64,000 nucleotides of DNA from Bacteroidota bacterium (GTDB taxonomy: Bacteria > Bacteroidota > Bacteroidia > B-17B0 > Aurantibacillaceae): the NCBI GenBank assembly GCA_013697245.1, contig JACCXH010000051.1, positions 124,001 to 188,000 on the forward strand, in the 5' to 3' direction. This document shows positions 53,446-62,885 of the stretch, in pieces. The position numbers and the translations under genes are program-made. The notes beneath the pieces are model-generated. The model made no database searches, was not told where the DNA came from, and worked only from the letters and a program-made list of their open reading frames with translations. Positions within the stretch are counted from its first letter, which is position 1, and each line of letters opens with the position of its first letter.

Positions 53446-54477
53446 ATGATTTTAACCTACAAAACCTATGTTTTAGAATATAAACACCCCTTTGGAGTTT
53501 CCTCAAATACAAGAAGTTCTACCACTTCGGTATTTATTAAACTCGAATATGAGGGAAAAATGGGCTATGGCGAAGCTTGTTTACCCGCTTATTTAGGCGA
53601 AACGGTGGAGGGAACAATTGCTTTTTTTGAAAAGGCAAAACCTGTTTTAATTAAACATAAATTCCCTTTTTCTGCCACACAGATCGTTGAGGAAATTGAT
53701 AAACTTTCTAACGCAAATAATCCTGCAAAGGCGGCAATTAATATTGCATTACATGATCTTTTAGGAAAGTTAGCCGGAAAACCTTTTTATGAGGTAATGG
53801 GTTTTAGCAGATCAGAGCCAATGGCAACTTCTTATACGATTGGCATTGATCATGAAAATGTGATCGAACAAAAGATAAACGAAGCAGCAGAGTTTTCTAT
53901 TTTAAAAATAAAAGCGGGAACAAAAGATGATAAGGCTTTAATAAATTTAATTCGAAAATATACAGATAAACCTTTATACGTTGATGTGAATCAGGGCTGG
54001 AAAAATAAAGAAGAAGTTTTAGACATGTTGTTTTGGTTAAAAGAAAAAAATGTGATCTTAATTGAACAGCCAATGTCAACAAACATGTTAAACGAGATGG
54101 CCTGGGTTACTGAACGAAGCCCAATACCAACCATTGCCGACGAAAGTGTGAAACGTTTAAAAGATCTTGACCAAATAAAAAATTGTTTTTCGGGAATAAA
54201 TATTAAGCTGATGAAAAGTAGCGGTTTAACCGAAGCATTGGAAATGATCAATTATGCAAAGAAAAATAATTTAAAAATATTATTAGGTTGTATGGCTGAA
54301 AGCTCCTGTGCTACCTCTGCCATGGCGCAATTAATGAAATTTGCAGATTATATAGATCTTGATGCGCCTCAATTATTAAAGAACGATCCATTCAAAGGTA
54401 TTGAATATAAAAACGGAAATGTGTATTTAAATGATCTGGCGGGAATAGGAGTAGAGCCGATTGATACACTCTTTTAA
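53446..54477 (+). CDS. Dipeptide epimerase (enolase superfamily, MLE subgroup)
   Basis: A 343-residue enolase-superfamily enzyme: the KxK lysine in ILKIKAGTKDD, Mg ligands in DVNQGW, IEQP and ADES, and the second lysine in IKLMKSSG. The pattern fits L-Ala-D/L-Glu epimerases, which act in recycling of murein peptides, though other dipeptide specificities exist in this subgroup. It is divergent from pdhA and followed by an inverted-repeat element. An orphan gene with no peptidoglycan-recycling partner nearby. Confidence 0.9.
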   Translation: MILTYKTYVLEYKHPFGVSSNTRSSTTSVFIKLEYEGKMGYGEACLPAYLGETVEGTIAFFEKAKPVLIKHKFPFSATQIVEEIDKLSNANNPAKAAINIALHDLLGKLAGKPFYEVMGFSRSEPMATSYTIGIDHENVIEQKINEAAEFSILKIKAGTKDDKALINLIRKYTDKPLYVDVNQGWKNKEEVLDMLFWLKEKNVILIEQPMSTNMLNEMAWVTERSPIPTIADESVKRLKDLDQIKNCFSGINIKLMKSSGLTEALEMINYAKKNNLKILLGCMAESSCATSAMAQLMKFADYIDLDAPQLLKNDPFKGIEYKNGNVYLNDLAGIGVEPIDTLF

Positions 54478-54503
54478 TCGACTAAGAATTGCTTTAGTTT
54501 TTT

Positions 54504-54670
54504 AGCCACGAATTTCACAAATGTCACTAATTATTTTAGTATAATACAAAGTTTGTTTAGTGGAATTAATTTTCATAGCAATGAATCGCTATGAAAATCT
54601 GAATTACACAAATAATGCTTATAGATTTTAACCAAACGAAAATTTGAGAAATTAGTGCAATTAGTGGCTA
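54504..54670. repeat. AGCCACGAATT inverted-repeat element, copy 1 (167 bp)
   Basis: AGCCACGAATTTCACAAATG at the left end is inversely repeated by GAGAAATTAGTGCAATTAGTGGCT at the right end. Inside, TTTTCATAGC (54570-54579) and GCTATGAAAA (54588-54597) form a perfect 10-bp stem with an 8-nt loop. No coding capacity. The element fills the gap between convergent genes for the epimerase and FolC and shares its ends with the element at 62886. Confidence 0.75.
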
Positions 54671-54700
54671 CATCTCAATTAATATATATTGATTGATTTT

Positions 54701-55996
54701 TTAATCTTCAGCTAAGGCATCGCCAACCACAAAAGTACTTCCGCAAATTAAGATGAGATCATTTTTCTTTGCTGCTTTTTTTGCAGCATCAATGGCGGTT
54801 TTTACAGTGCTATATGTTTTACCTTTTAATTTTATTTTTTGTGCTTGTTCAAACAATTCATTTTCATCCAAGGCCCGCGGAATATTTGCTTTTGTAAAAT
54901 AATAAATAGCTTCTTTTGGAAGCAAGGCTAATATTTTTGAGACATCTTTATCGTTCACAGTTCCAAAAACAAAATGCAATTGTGTGTGGCTAATTGTTTT
55001 TAAATTGGCAATTACATTTTTAATACCATCTTCATTATGTCCTGTATCGGCTATTATTAAAGGCTTTTCGCTGATCGTTTGCCAGCGGCCTTCAAGTCCG
55101 GTTGTTTTTACAACTTGTTTTAAACCCTTTACAATATCATTCTGCTCAATAATAAAACCTGCTTTTTCAATTTCATTTATTGTATTTAAAACACCCAAAA
55201 CATTTTTTAACTGGTAAACCCCTGTCAGATCGAGGTCTAAATTTAAAGTGCTGTTTGTTATTTTATTTAAGATGGTTGTATTTAAAAATCCATTCGCAAT
55301 TTTATGATCAATTATTTTATAATTTTTGTCGGCAAATTGTATGGGCGATCTTAATTCTTTTGCAATGGCATTAAATAAAGGGCCTGTTTCGCTTTGGTAT
55401 TGACTAACCACTACAGGCACGCGGGCTTTAATGATACCTGCTTTTTCAGCGCCTATCTTTTCCAATGTATCTCCCAAAATATTCATGTGATCAAAACTAA
55501 TGTTGGTAATAAGCGATACTTTGGGCGTAATAACATTGGTAGAATCTAATCTGCCACCAAGCCCAACTTCAATGATAGCAACATCCACTTCTTCTTTTGC
55601 AAAATAATCAAAAGCCAATCCAACTGTCCATTCAAAAAAACTAGGTTCAATTTTTTCAAATTCTTCTTTATATTTTTCTACAAATTCAATAATGTAATTT
55701 TTCGGGATCATTTTTCCGTTAATTTTTATCCGTTCCCTAAAATCAATTAAATGTGGCGAAGTATAAAGACCTGTTTTATAGCCGGCATGCTGCAAAACAG
55801 AAGCGATCATGTGGCTGCTGGAACCCTTACCATTAGTGCCTGCTACATGTACAAATTTTATTTTTTGATGCGGCTTGCCAAGCAACTCGATGATCTTATT
55901 TGTATTATCTAAATTGGCTTTGTAAGCGGCGGCGCCAATACGCTGAAACATGGGTAAACGCGCGAATAAATAATCAAGCGTTTGTTGATAGGTCAT
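54701..55996 (-). CDS. folC: Folylpolyglutamate synthase / dihydrofolate synthase
   Basis: FolC adds glutamates to folates and, in bifunctional forms, makes dihydrofolate. The 431 residues contain the P-loop GTNGKGSSSHMIASVLQ, TSPHLIDFRERI, IIEVGLGGRLDSTNVI, and ADTGHNEDG near residue 312. Length and motif order are normal. Its ATG is 1 bp after the stop of the TonB-like gene, so it is probably cotranscribed with the exbB-exbD-tonB unit upstream. Confidence 0.96.
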   Translation of the reverse strand: MTYQQTLDYLFARLPMFQRIGAAAYKANLDNTNKIIELLGKPHQKIKFVHVAGTNGKGSSSHMIASVLQHAGYKTGLYTSPHLIDFRERIKINGKMIPKNYIIEFVEKYKEEFEKIEPSFFEWTVGLAFDYFAKEEVDVAIIEVGLGGRLDSTNVITPKVSLITNISFDHMNILGDTLEKIGAEKAGIIKARVPVVVSQYQSETGPLFNAIAKELRSPIQFADKNYKIIDHKIANGFLNTTILNKITNSTLNLDLDLTGVYQLKNVLGVLNTINEIEKAGFIIEQNDIVKGLKQVVKTTGLEGRWQTISEKPLIIADTGHNEDGIKNVIANLKTISHTQLHFVFGTVNDKDVSKILALLPKEAIYYFTKANIPRALDENELFEQAQKIKLKGKTYSTVKTAIDAAKKAAKKNDLILICGSTFVVGDALAED

Positions 55997-55997
55997 T

Positions 55998-56858
55998 TTA
56001 ATTGAATGAAAAAATAATGGTTATTGTTCCGCGTTGCTCTTCGAACTTACCCTCTACATTAAATTTGGTAGCTAATGCAGCTTGCTTTGCTTTTGCCTTT
56101 AATAATGCGCTGCTTGTTGTCGTGCCGCGACCGTTAGGACTTGCTTCTATCACATTTCCTTCGCTATCTACCGTAATTTCAACTACCACCTTTCCTTCTT
56201 CTTTTGTATCGCTCGGTAATTTTGGCGGTTTTACAACCGCTCTTCCTTTAAGATCAATGCCATATTTACTACCGGGGCCATTACCATTAGGCCCACCATC
56301 ACCGGGACCTTTGTTATCCCCATTGCCGCCATTACTGCCGTTTCCGTGTCCACCATTTCCGTTTTTATTTGGATCGCCATCCGGATTGCCATTTTCTCCC
56401 GGGGTACCGGTATTACCATGTCCATCGCCATTTTTACCGGTATTCTTTTTAAATTTTTCTGCTAATTTTTCTGCTGCGGTTTTTTCTTTAACTACTACAA
56501 CTACTTTTTCTTTTACCGGGGTAATAACTGTTGTGTTGTTTTTTATTTCAGGTTTGGTTTCGTTTAACTGAACATTCTCACCGTTTTCATCCGTCACAAT
56601 ATTTTCTTTTGGCGTTTCTTTTTCTACAACCACATCTGTAACATTTCCAATCGAACCGTAATCAATATCACCGTTGCCAACACTCATCATACCTAACGCA
56701 AACTCTTGTCCGCCGCCACCGCCCAATTCAGGGAACGCGGGGTTAGGCGTGATAAGATTATATAAAATTAAGAACAACAGCAATAATCCAAAAATAGTTG
56801 CAGTAATTATTCCTGAAATTGCCCTGTTTTTATTTTCTTCTTGTTTTGTTAATTCCAT
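55998..56858 (-). CDS. TonB-like energy transducer with Gly/Asn-rich linker
   Basis: A 286-residue protein with a short cytoplasmic N-terminus (MELTKQEENKNRAISG), one membrane helix (IITATIFGLLLLFLILYNLI), a charged spacer, and a long low-complexity linker rich in Gly, Asn, Asp and Pro (GNGGHGNGSNGGNGDNKG). It ends in a TonB-type C-terminal fold (KVVVEITVDSEGNVIEASPNGRG, then RGTITIIFSFN). The linker replaces the Pro/Lys-rich spacer of classic TonB. It directly follows exbD and probably couples the proton-motive force to outer-membrane receptors such as that at 60403. Confidence 0.82.
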   Translation of the reverse strand: MELTKQEENKNRAISGIITATIFGLLLLFLILYNLITPNPAFPELGGGGGQEFALGMMSVGNGDIDYGSIGNVTDVVVEKETPKENIVTDENGENVQLNETKPEIKNNTTVITPVKEKVVVVVKEKTAAEKLAEKFKKNTGKNGDGHGNTGTPGENGNPDGDPNKNGNGGHGNGSNGGNGDNKGPGDGGPNGNGPGSKYGIDLKGRAVVKPPKLPSDTKEEGKVVVEITVDSEGNVIEASPNGRGTTTSSALLKAKAKQAALATKFNVEGKFEEQRGTITIIFSFN

Positions 56859-56859
56859 T

Positions 56860-57264
56860 TTATTTATTTGTAGCAGCAGTTGCCAGAACTGTTTTACATT
56901 TTAATTTGTAGCAAATGGTCATTATATCTATTTCATCTTGTATAGACAGTTCTTTATCCAGATGCATAATAACCGTAGGCTCTAATCTGGTGCTTGATAG
57001 GGCGGAAATTTCTGACTCAAGCGTTGGGAAAGAAACCTCTTTACTATTCACGAAATATTTTTTATCTTTTGTAATGGCTAAATGGATAGGCTTAACATCG
57101 TTGTTAACTGTCGTTTTTACATCCGATTTTGGTAAAGCCACTTTAATAGCATTCGGACTTACCATGGTCGATAAGATCAAAAAGAAAAGCATTAAAAAGA
57201 ACATGATATCACTCAAAGAATCTGTACTAACTTCTGCTTCTCTATGTTTTTTGCGTAAAGCCAT
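56860..57264 (-). CDS. exbD: ExbD/TolR-family biopolymer transport protein
   Basis: A 134-residue protein with a single N-terminal membrane helix (LSDIMFFLMLFFLILSTMV) containing the Asp (in SLSDIMFF) that is needed for proton coupling in this family, followed by a periplasmic ExbD domain (KDKKYFVNSKEVSFPTLES). It lies between exbB and the TonB-like gene and overlaps neither. The two smaller genes and TonB likely form the energy-transducing complex. Confidence 0.93.
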   Translation of the reverse strand: MALRKKHREAEVSTDSLSDIMFFLMLFFLILSTMVSPNAIKVALPKSDVKTTVNNDVKPIHLAITKDKKYFVNSKEVSFPTLESEISALSSTRLEPTVIMHLDKELSIQDEIDIMTICYKLKCKTVLATAATNK

Positions 57265-57270
57265 TTTTAA

Positions 57271-58008
57271 TTATTTAGTTGGTTCGTTAAGCATGTCTAA
57301 AAATTTGATCTGCGTATCTTCCATTCTATGTGCTAATTTATCGACACGCGCATTTAACCAATAATAGAAAATAAATGCAATAACACCAACAACCAAACCG
57401 CCGGCAGAAGAAACCATTTTTTGATATAGACCATCGGATATTTGCACAATTTCAACAGTACCACTTTGGCTTATTTTTCTAAAAATGGTAATAACACCAA
57501 TAATAGTACCAACGAAACCGAACATTGGAGCAATACGGCCAATAATGCTTAATACATTTAAATTCTTTTCGAGTTTTGCAATTTCGTTTGAGCCGCTTTT
57601 ATTCATCGCTTCTCTTATTTCTTCAACAGGCTGACCGATACGCGAAACACCTTGTTCGATCATTGAGCTTTCCGGTGTATTCATGTTTTTGCACATGCTG
57701 CGTGCATTTGAAATGTTGCCGCTATGGATCATTTCTTTTAAACTTAAAACCAGATTTTCATTTTTCTTTGAAGCTTTCGCAATTACTAATAAACGCTCTA
57801 CGACAATGTATATGCTTATTAATAATAATAAAGCAATTGGATACATAATAAACCCGCCTTTAGCGATCATTTCAAGTAAAGAAATTTTCGTTTCAGTAAT
57901 TTCGGGTGTTGCGGCTGCTGTTTGAATGCCGGTAATTACTTTTGAGGAATCTGTTGAAGCTGCAAGTGTTGCCACGGATGCGCCGGTTTGTAAAATGAAA
58001 TTTAACAT
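57271..58008 (-). CDS. exbB: ExbB/TolQ-family proton channel protein
   Basis: About 245 residues with three membrane helices; the first is near KGGFIMYPIALLLLISIYIVVERLL and the conserved pair of helices includes LNVLSIIGRIAPMFGFVGTIIGVITIF and VGVIAFIFYYWLN. These match ExbB/TolQ. The start at 58008 (MLNFILQTG) is preferred to an ATG 14 codons upstream. A further N-terminal segment may be a signal-like region before the first helix. It is the first gene of exbB-exbD-tonB-folC. Confidence 0.92.
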   Translation of the reverse strand: MLNFILQTGASVATLAASTDSSKVITGIQTAAATPEITETKISLLEMIAKGGFIMYPIALLLLISIYIVVERLLVIAKASKKNENLVLSLKEMIHSGNISNARSMCKNMNTPESSMIEQGVSRIGQPVEEIREAMNKSGSNEIAKLEKNLNVLSIIGRIAPMFGFVGTIIGVITIFRKISQSGTVEIVQISDGLYQKMVSSAGGLVVGVIAFIFYYWLNARVDKLAHRMEDTQIKFLDMLNEPTK

Positions 58009-58127
58009 TGCTAAATAGTTTAGGTATAAAAATAAGTTTAATAGAAACAAGTAATTATGCCCAAATAAATGATTTTAAACAGTGTTATGTTTATTATAAC
58101 AGTAAACGGAAGAAAGGATACAGGGAA

Positions 58128-58565
58128 TTAGGGCCTTTTGTTAAGTGTTAGAGTAACATGCTTCTCTAATTCGGACCTTAGAATATTTACCTGAGATGTT
58201 TTTATGCCAAACAGGCTTATCTTTGCTACTTCATCATCGTTATAAGAAATAAAAAGACTACCTTTTTTAACGTTACCAACCTTTTTAACATCTGCAAAAA
58301 ACAACATTTTATTACTGAAAAGTGTGCGTTTTATCTCTAATTTATCATCAAAAAGCATGGCGTAAGGTGTTAAAAGTAGCCAAATTGTCTGAAACGACAG
58401 AAAAACAGCTGGTATCAATAAAACAAACCCCCATGGAATAAGGTCTAAAATAAAGCTGTACGCTAAATAATCTAAAAGCGTACTCAGTCCAATGGAAAGT
58501 ATTAATACCAGAGGATTACGGTCTATATTAATAAGTGCTATTTCTTCTTTTTCTTTGTTTCTCAC
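58128..58565 (-). CDS. Small membrane protein with a PH-like C-terminal domain
   Basis: A 145-residue protein with two membrane helices (LVLILSIGLSTLLDYLAYSFIL and WGFVLLIPAVFLSFQTIWLLL) followed by about 65 residues of alternating strands (YAMLFDDKLEIKRTLFSNKMLFFADVKKVGNVKKG), as in membrane-anchored PH-like domains. No named family is recognised. It lies upstream of exbB with a gap of about 119 bp, so it may have its own promoter. Confidence 0.7.
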   Translation of the reverse strand: MRNKEKEEIALINIDRNPLVLILSIGLSTLLDYLAYSFILDLIPWGFVLLIPAVFLSFQTIWLLLTPYAMLFDDKLEIKRTLFSNKMLFFADVKKVGNVKKGSLFISYNDDEVAKISLFGIKTSQVNILRSELEKHVTLTLNKRP

Positions 58566-58731
58566 AGCGCAAAGTTAAAAATTAAAAAACCTTTAACGTC
58601 TATTAATTTTAAATAATAATTATACTTGTATAGATTAGAATATTGCTTTTTTAAAATATTAATTTTAAATTGTAACGTTTTTAAGAATTTACCGTTTAAT
58701 AATTATATATAAGCTTTTAATTACTACAAAC

Positions 58732-60216
58732 ATGGTTTCACTAAAAAAATATTATGTTTTAGCATTCCTTTTAATCAGCGCTTTTACAAAAGCGCAAACA
58801 TTTGGTGTGGATGATCCTATTGCAGCTATGCTGGATAGTTTAGCATCTCAAAAAATGTTTGAGACTGCATTTTCAAAGCCCGTTTTTCCTAAGAACAATA
58901 AATACAAATTTGGAGTAGATAGTGTACCTAAATATGACGATTATACTTACCAGGCGCGTTTAGCCAAGTTGGATGCTAATTCGCCATTCGATCTTGTATA
59001 TAACGAACATGTAAAAGGCTTCATTAATATGTATGCTTTTCGTAAACGCGAAAGTGTTAGCCGTATGATGGGCGTTGCACAATTGTATTACCCCATGTTT
59101 GAAGAAGTTTTTGACCGCTATAATATTCCTTTAGAATTAAAACATTTAGCGGTAATTGAAAGTGCTTTGATCCCTTATGCCAAATCAAGAGCAGGCGCTA
59201 CAGGTCTTTGGCAATTCATGTACCCAACGGGTAAAATGTATGGTTTAAATGTTACCTCTTATATCGATCAGCGTTGCGACCCATACAAGGCAACAGTTGC
59301 AGCCGCAGAATATTTAAAATCGCTTTATGGTATGTTTGGCGATTGGCAAATGGTGCTGGCAGCATATAACGCCGGACCCGGAACGATAAGCAAAGCTATT
59401 AGAAGAAGTGGCGGTAAAAAAACATATTGGGAGATACGCCCATATTTACCTACAGAAACGCAAGGATATGTACCTGCATTTATTGCGGCTAATTATGTAA
59501 TGAGTTATGGACCTGAGCATAATATCTATCCTGCAGTGCCACGCAAAACTTATTTTGAAGTGGATACAGTTGTGGTAAAAGAACAAATGAATTTTGAACA
59601 GCTTTCACAGGCTTTGGATATTACAACTGAAGAGATCTTGTACTTTAATCCTCAATACCGAAAAAATATTATTCCTGCAGGTGGTAACGCTATGTGTTTA
59701 CCAAAAAATAAAATAGGGATCTTTTTAAATAACGAACAGGATATTTATGCTGCTATTCACGCACAGCAAAAAGAAGGCTTGATTGTTGAATCGTTAGTTG
59801 AAGTAAAAAAAGTACATACAGTTAGATCTGGAGAAAAATTAAGCACCATTGCCAGAAAATATGGCGTTACAGTTTCAGATTTAAGAAGTTGGAATTATGT
59901 TGGAAAAAAAGGTGTAAAACCCGGAAAGAAAATAATTGTGTATGTAAGAGAACAACCAAAGTCTAAAGAACTTGAAATTAAAGTTGATGGAAAGAACGAC
60001 CAGAACTTAGCAGCAAATAAAGACAAAGACGGAAAACTTGTTGCTGAAAATGCTTCCTCTAAGAGTGAATTCATTTGGCATAAAGTAAAAAAGGGCGAAT
60101 CGTTGTTTAGTATTGCTCAAAAACATGGCGTTGAAGTTGCAGATATTAAATCAATGAACAATTTAAAATCAAACAGTCTTACCTTCGGACAATTACTGAA
60201 AGTTAAAAGTAAATAA
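58732..60216 (+). CDS. Membrane-bound lytic transglycosylase (MltD-like) with two LysM domains
   Basis: A 494-residue exported protein (YVLAFLLISAFTKAQ). The transglycosylase domain carries catalytic Glu143 in LAVIESALIPYAKSRAGATGLWQFM and the GDWQMVLAAYNAGPGTI motif. Two LysM peptidoglycan-binding domains follow (about residues 361-402, HTVRSGEKLSTIARKYGV, and 447-492, HKVKKGESLFSIAQKHGV). It cleaves glycan strands during wall turnover. It is followed by a strong hairpin terminator. Confidence 0.95.
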   Translation: MVSLKKYYVLAFLLISAFTKAQTFGVDDPIAAMLDSLASQKMFETAFSKPVFPKNNKYKFGVDSVPKYDDYTYQARLAKLDANSPFDLVYNEHVKGFINMYAFRKRESVSRMMGVAQLYYPMFEEVFDRYNIPLELKHLAVIESALIPYAKSRAGATGLWQFMYPTGKMYGLNVTSYIDQRCDPYKATVAAAEYLKSLYGMFGDWQMVLAAYNAGPGTISKAIRRSGGKKTYWEIRPYLPTETQGYVPAFIAANYVMSYGPEHNIYPAVPRKTYFEVDTVVVKEQMNFEQLSQALDITTEEILYFNPQYRKNIIPAGGNAMCLPKNKIGIFLNNEQDIYAAIHAQQKEGLIVESLVEVKKVHTVRSGEKLSTIARKYGVTVSDLRSWNYVGKKGVKPGKKIIVYVREQPKSKELEIKVDGKNDQNLAANKDKDGKLVAENASSKSEFIWHKVKKGESLFSIAQKHGVEVADIKSMNNLKSNSLTFGQLLKVKSK

Positions 60217-60240
60217 TCTCTATAAATTACCTTATTGTAT

Positions 60241-60265
60241 AAAATGCCCGTAAACCGGGCATTTT
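60241..60265 (+). terminator. Intrinsic terminator after the MltD-like gene
   Basis: AAAATGCCCG-TAAAC-CGGGCATTTT is a perfect 10-bp stem with a 5-nt loop, followed by a short T tract. It begins 25 bp after the transglycosylase stop and precedes the receptor gene. Confidence 0.88.
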
Positions 60266-60306
60266 TCGTTTATGAAAAGAATGGACTGTGTAAATTTTTA
60301 TTTCTT

Positions 60307-60335
60307 TTTGCGATAAATGCGAAAAAATATATTTT
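60307..60335 (+). promoter_or_regulatory. Possible promoter for the TonB-dependent receptor gene
   Basis: TTTG at 60307-60310 and TATATTTT at 60328-60335, separated by 17 bp, resemble the Bacteroidota -33 and -7 elements with imperfect match and short spacing. The region is AT-rich, so chance is a real possibility. Confidence 0.3.
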
Positions 60336-60402
60336 ATTTACATTTTATACTACAAACCTTTAAAGCTAAAAAAATACTTTTGATAAAAATTATTAACCAG
60401 CT

Positions 60403-62871
60403 ATGAAAATTAAACTATTAGTATTAAGCTTTATTTGTTTATCGAATGTTATTTTTTCGCAGATGACACAAACCGTAAAAGGTAAAGTAGTAGATAAGGT
60501 TACGGGTATTGGTTTGCCGGGTGCTATTGTTCAATTAAGATCTTCTGCACTTAATTTAGTTGTAACTGCCAATAACGACGGTTACTTTAAACTACAAAAT
60601 GTTCCTGTTGGCCGTCAATCATTTTTATTTTCTTACACAGGATACAAACCGGTGCCGGTGAGTGATGTGATCATTACTTCCGGAAAAGAAATGGTATTAA
60701 ATATAGAGTTGGAAGAAAGTACCATTAATATTTCAGAAGTAGAAGTAAAAGCATCAAATGATACGGATGTTGTAAATAATATGCAATCGGTCAACATGAA
60801 ATCTTTTAGTATAGAAGAAACCGAGCGTTATGCCGGATCACGCCAGGATCCTGCGCGTATGGCAGCAAATTTTGCAGGCGTGCAGGGTACAAATGACTCA
60901 AGAAATGATATTGTGGTACGCGGTAACAGTCCTGCAGGTTTGCTTTGGCGTTTAGAGGACATTGATATTCCAAACCCAAATCACTTTGCAGTAGCAGGTT
61001 CTGCCGGCGGGCCGCAAAGTATCATCAATAATAAATATTTATCTAACAGCGAATTTTATACAGGCGCATTTCCCGCCAATTATGGTAATGCGCTTGGAGG
61101 TGTTTTCGATCTTAAAATGCGAAACGGTAATAACGAAAAACACGAACGCACTTTTCAGTTTGGTGTTTTGGGTACCGAACTTACAATGGAAGGCCCAATA
61201 AATAAAAAAACAGGCGCCAGTTATTTGGTAACCTACCGTTATTCTACCTTAGCCATATTTAGCAGTGTAAATTTTAAAATAGGAACTAGTGCTGTGCCAA
61301 GTTACCAGGATATGGGCGTAAGGCTTAGTTTTCCTACAAAAAAAGCAGGCGTGTTTACGTTTAATAGCATTGGCGGCTTAAGTAATATTAAAATAATTTT
61401 AAGTAAAACTTACGAAAGACCAAAAGAACTTTATGGCGATCTGAATCGCGATCAGTATTTTGCTTCTAATATGGGCGTTGGAATTTTAAATAATGTGTAC
61501 GCGTTAAATAGTCGCACCGTTATGAAAACCAGCCTGGCATATGGTGTGCAGACATTAGACGTAAATCATTACTTGATCTTAAGAGACGATAATTTTAAGC
61601 CTAACGATACATTGCCACATATTTTAGGATACAATTTTTACGAAGGTAAAACAACATTGGCCTGGTATGTAAAAAGTAAATTAAACCCTAAGAACAGTAT
61701 TAAAGCGGGTTTCTTTGCCAATCGTATTGATGTAAATTTTCACGATGAGGTAAAAATAAATTCTTTGTATGATACAATTGCACAAACAATAAATAATAAA
61801 CCATTTAAAACAAGAATAGATACCAAGACCAATTTTTATTTATTGCAACCGTATGTAAGTTTTGTACACAAGTTCAACGAAAAATTAAGTTTAAACACAG
61901 GAGTGTTCACACAATACCTAACGCTTAATAATAAATATAGTGTAGAACCCCGCGCGAGTTTGCGTTACCAGTTCAAACCTAATCAGGTATTTAGTTTGGC
62001 ATATGGCTTACATAGTCAAATGCAATCAACCTACTTGTACTTTGCAGTACCGGATAGTATTGTAAATCCGGGTACAAGCCCAAACACCGGTGTTTTAGTG
62101 GCGAATAAAGACCGTGTATTGAGTAACAAAGATCTTGGTTTTACAAAAAGTCAGCATTTTGTTTTAGGGTATGATTATTTTGTAACGAAGCATTTAAAAT
62201 TTAAAACCGAAGTGTATTACCAATATATCTGGAATGCCCCGGTATATGTTGTTCCTTCTAGTGTTTCAACGCTTAATAGTGGCGCTACATTTAACCGCTT
62301 CTTTCCAATTTACACGATGGTTAATAACGGAAGCGGTTATAATTATGGTTTAGAATTTACTGTAGAAAAATTATTCCACAAACATTATTTTTTTATGTTT
62401 AGTGGTAGTTTATTCGAAAGTAAGTATACACCAAGCAATGGTAAAACTTCCAACACCAATTTTAACGGTAATTATATGACCAATTTATTAGGCGGTTATG
62501 AATTTAATGTAGGAAAAAATAAAAAAGATATTTTAAGCCTGGGTGGTAAAATAACTTATGGTGGAGGTAAGCGTTATTCGCCCGTTAATATTGCCGCCAG
62601 CAATGCCGTAATGGATGTTGTGGCGCAGGATGATAAAGTAAATACTTTACAGTTTCCGGCATATAACAGACTTGACCTTAGAGTCTCTTATAAAATAAAC
62701 GGTAAAAAAGTAGCTACCGAAATAGCTTTAGACCTTGTAAATGTTTTAAGTACCAAAAATATTTTAGCTTTAAGTTATGCGCCCGATCCGTCTAATATCA
62801 ATGCCAACCCGCTGGTGCAAAATTATCAATTGGGCTTTTTGCCATTGTTTTATGTAAAGTTTGATTTTTAG
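60403..62871 (+). CDS. TonB-dependent outer-membrane receptor
   Basis: An 822-residue protein with a signal peptide (LSFICLSNVIFSQ), a carboxypeptidase-like regulatory domain (VKGKVVDKVTGIGLPGAIVQLRSS), a plug domain (SRNDIVVRGNSPAGLLWRLEDIDIPNPNHFA, then GAFPANYGNALGGVFDLKMRNG) and a beta-barrel ending YQLGFLPLFYVKFDF with a terminal Phe. No SusD-like partner gene is adjacent, so a specific substrate cannot be named. The exbB-exbD-TonB proteins encoded just upstream could energise it. Confidence 0.94.
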   Translation: MKIKLLVLSFICLSNVIFSQMTQTVKGKVVDKVTGIGLPGAIVQLRSSALNLVVTANNDGYFKLQNVPVGRQSFLFSYTGYKPVPVSDVIITSGKEMVLNIELEESTINISEVEVKASNDTDVVNNMQSVNMKSFSIEETERYAGSRQDPARMAANFAGVQGTNDSRNDIVVRGNSPAGLLWRLEDIDIPNPNHFAVAGSAGGPQSIINNKYLSNSEFYTGAFPANYGNALGGVFDLKMRNGNNEKHERTFQFGVLGTELTMEGPINKKTGASYLVTYRYSTLAIFSSVNFKIGTSAVPSYQDMGVRLSFPTKKAGVFTFNSIGGLSNIKIILSKTYERPKELYGDLNRDQYFASNMGVGILNNVYALNSRTVMKTSLAYGVQTLDVNHYLILRDDNFKPNDTLPHILGYNFYEGKTTLAWYVKSKLNPKNSIKAGFFANRIDVNFHDEVKINSLYDTIAQTINNKPFKTRIDTKTNFYLLQPYVSFVHKFNEKLSLNTGVFTQYLTLNNKYSVEPRASLRYQFKPNQVFSLAYGLHSQMQSTYLYFAVPDSIVNPGTSPNTGVLVANKDRVLSNKDLGFTKSQHFVLGYDYFVTKHLKFKTEVYYQYIWNAPVYVVPSSVSTLNSGATFNRFFPIYTMVNNGSGYNYGLEFTVEKLFHKHYFFMFSGSLFESKYTPSNGKTSNTNFNGNYMTNLLGGYEFNVGKNKKDILSLGGKITYGGGKRYSPVNIAASNAVMDVVAQDDKVNTLQFPAYNRLDLRVSYKINGKKVATEIALDLVNVLSTKNILALSYAPDPSNINANPLVQNYQLGFLPLFYVKFDF

Positions 62872-62885
62872 AAAACCATATTTTT

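Noticed and set aside
56002-56571. A 189-codon Pro/Leu-rich open frame on the plus strand
   Set aside because: It is the antisense of the Gly-rich TonB-like linker; the Pro-rich composition is just the complement of Gly codons.
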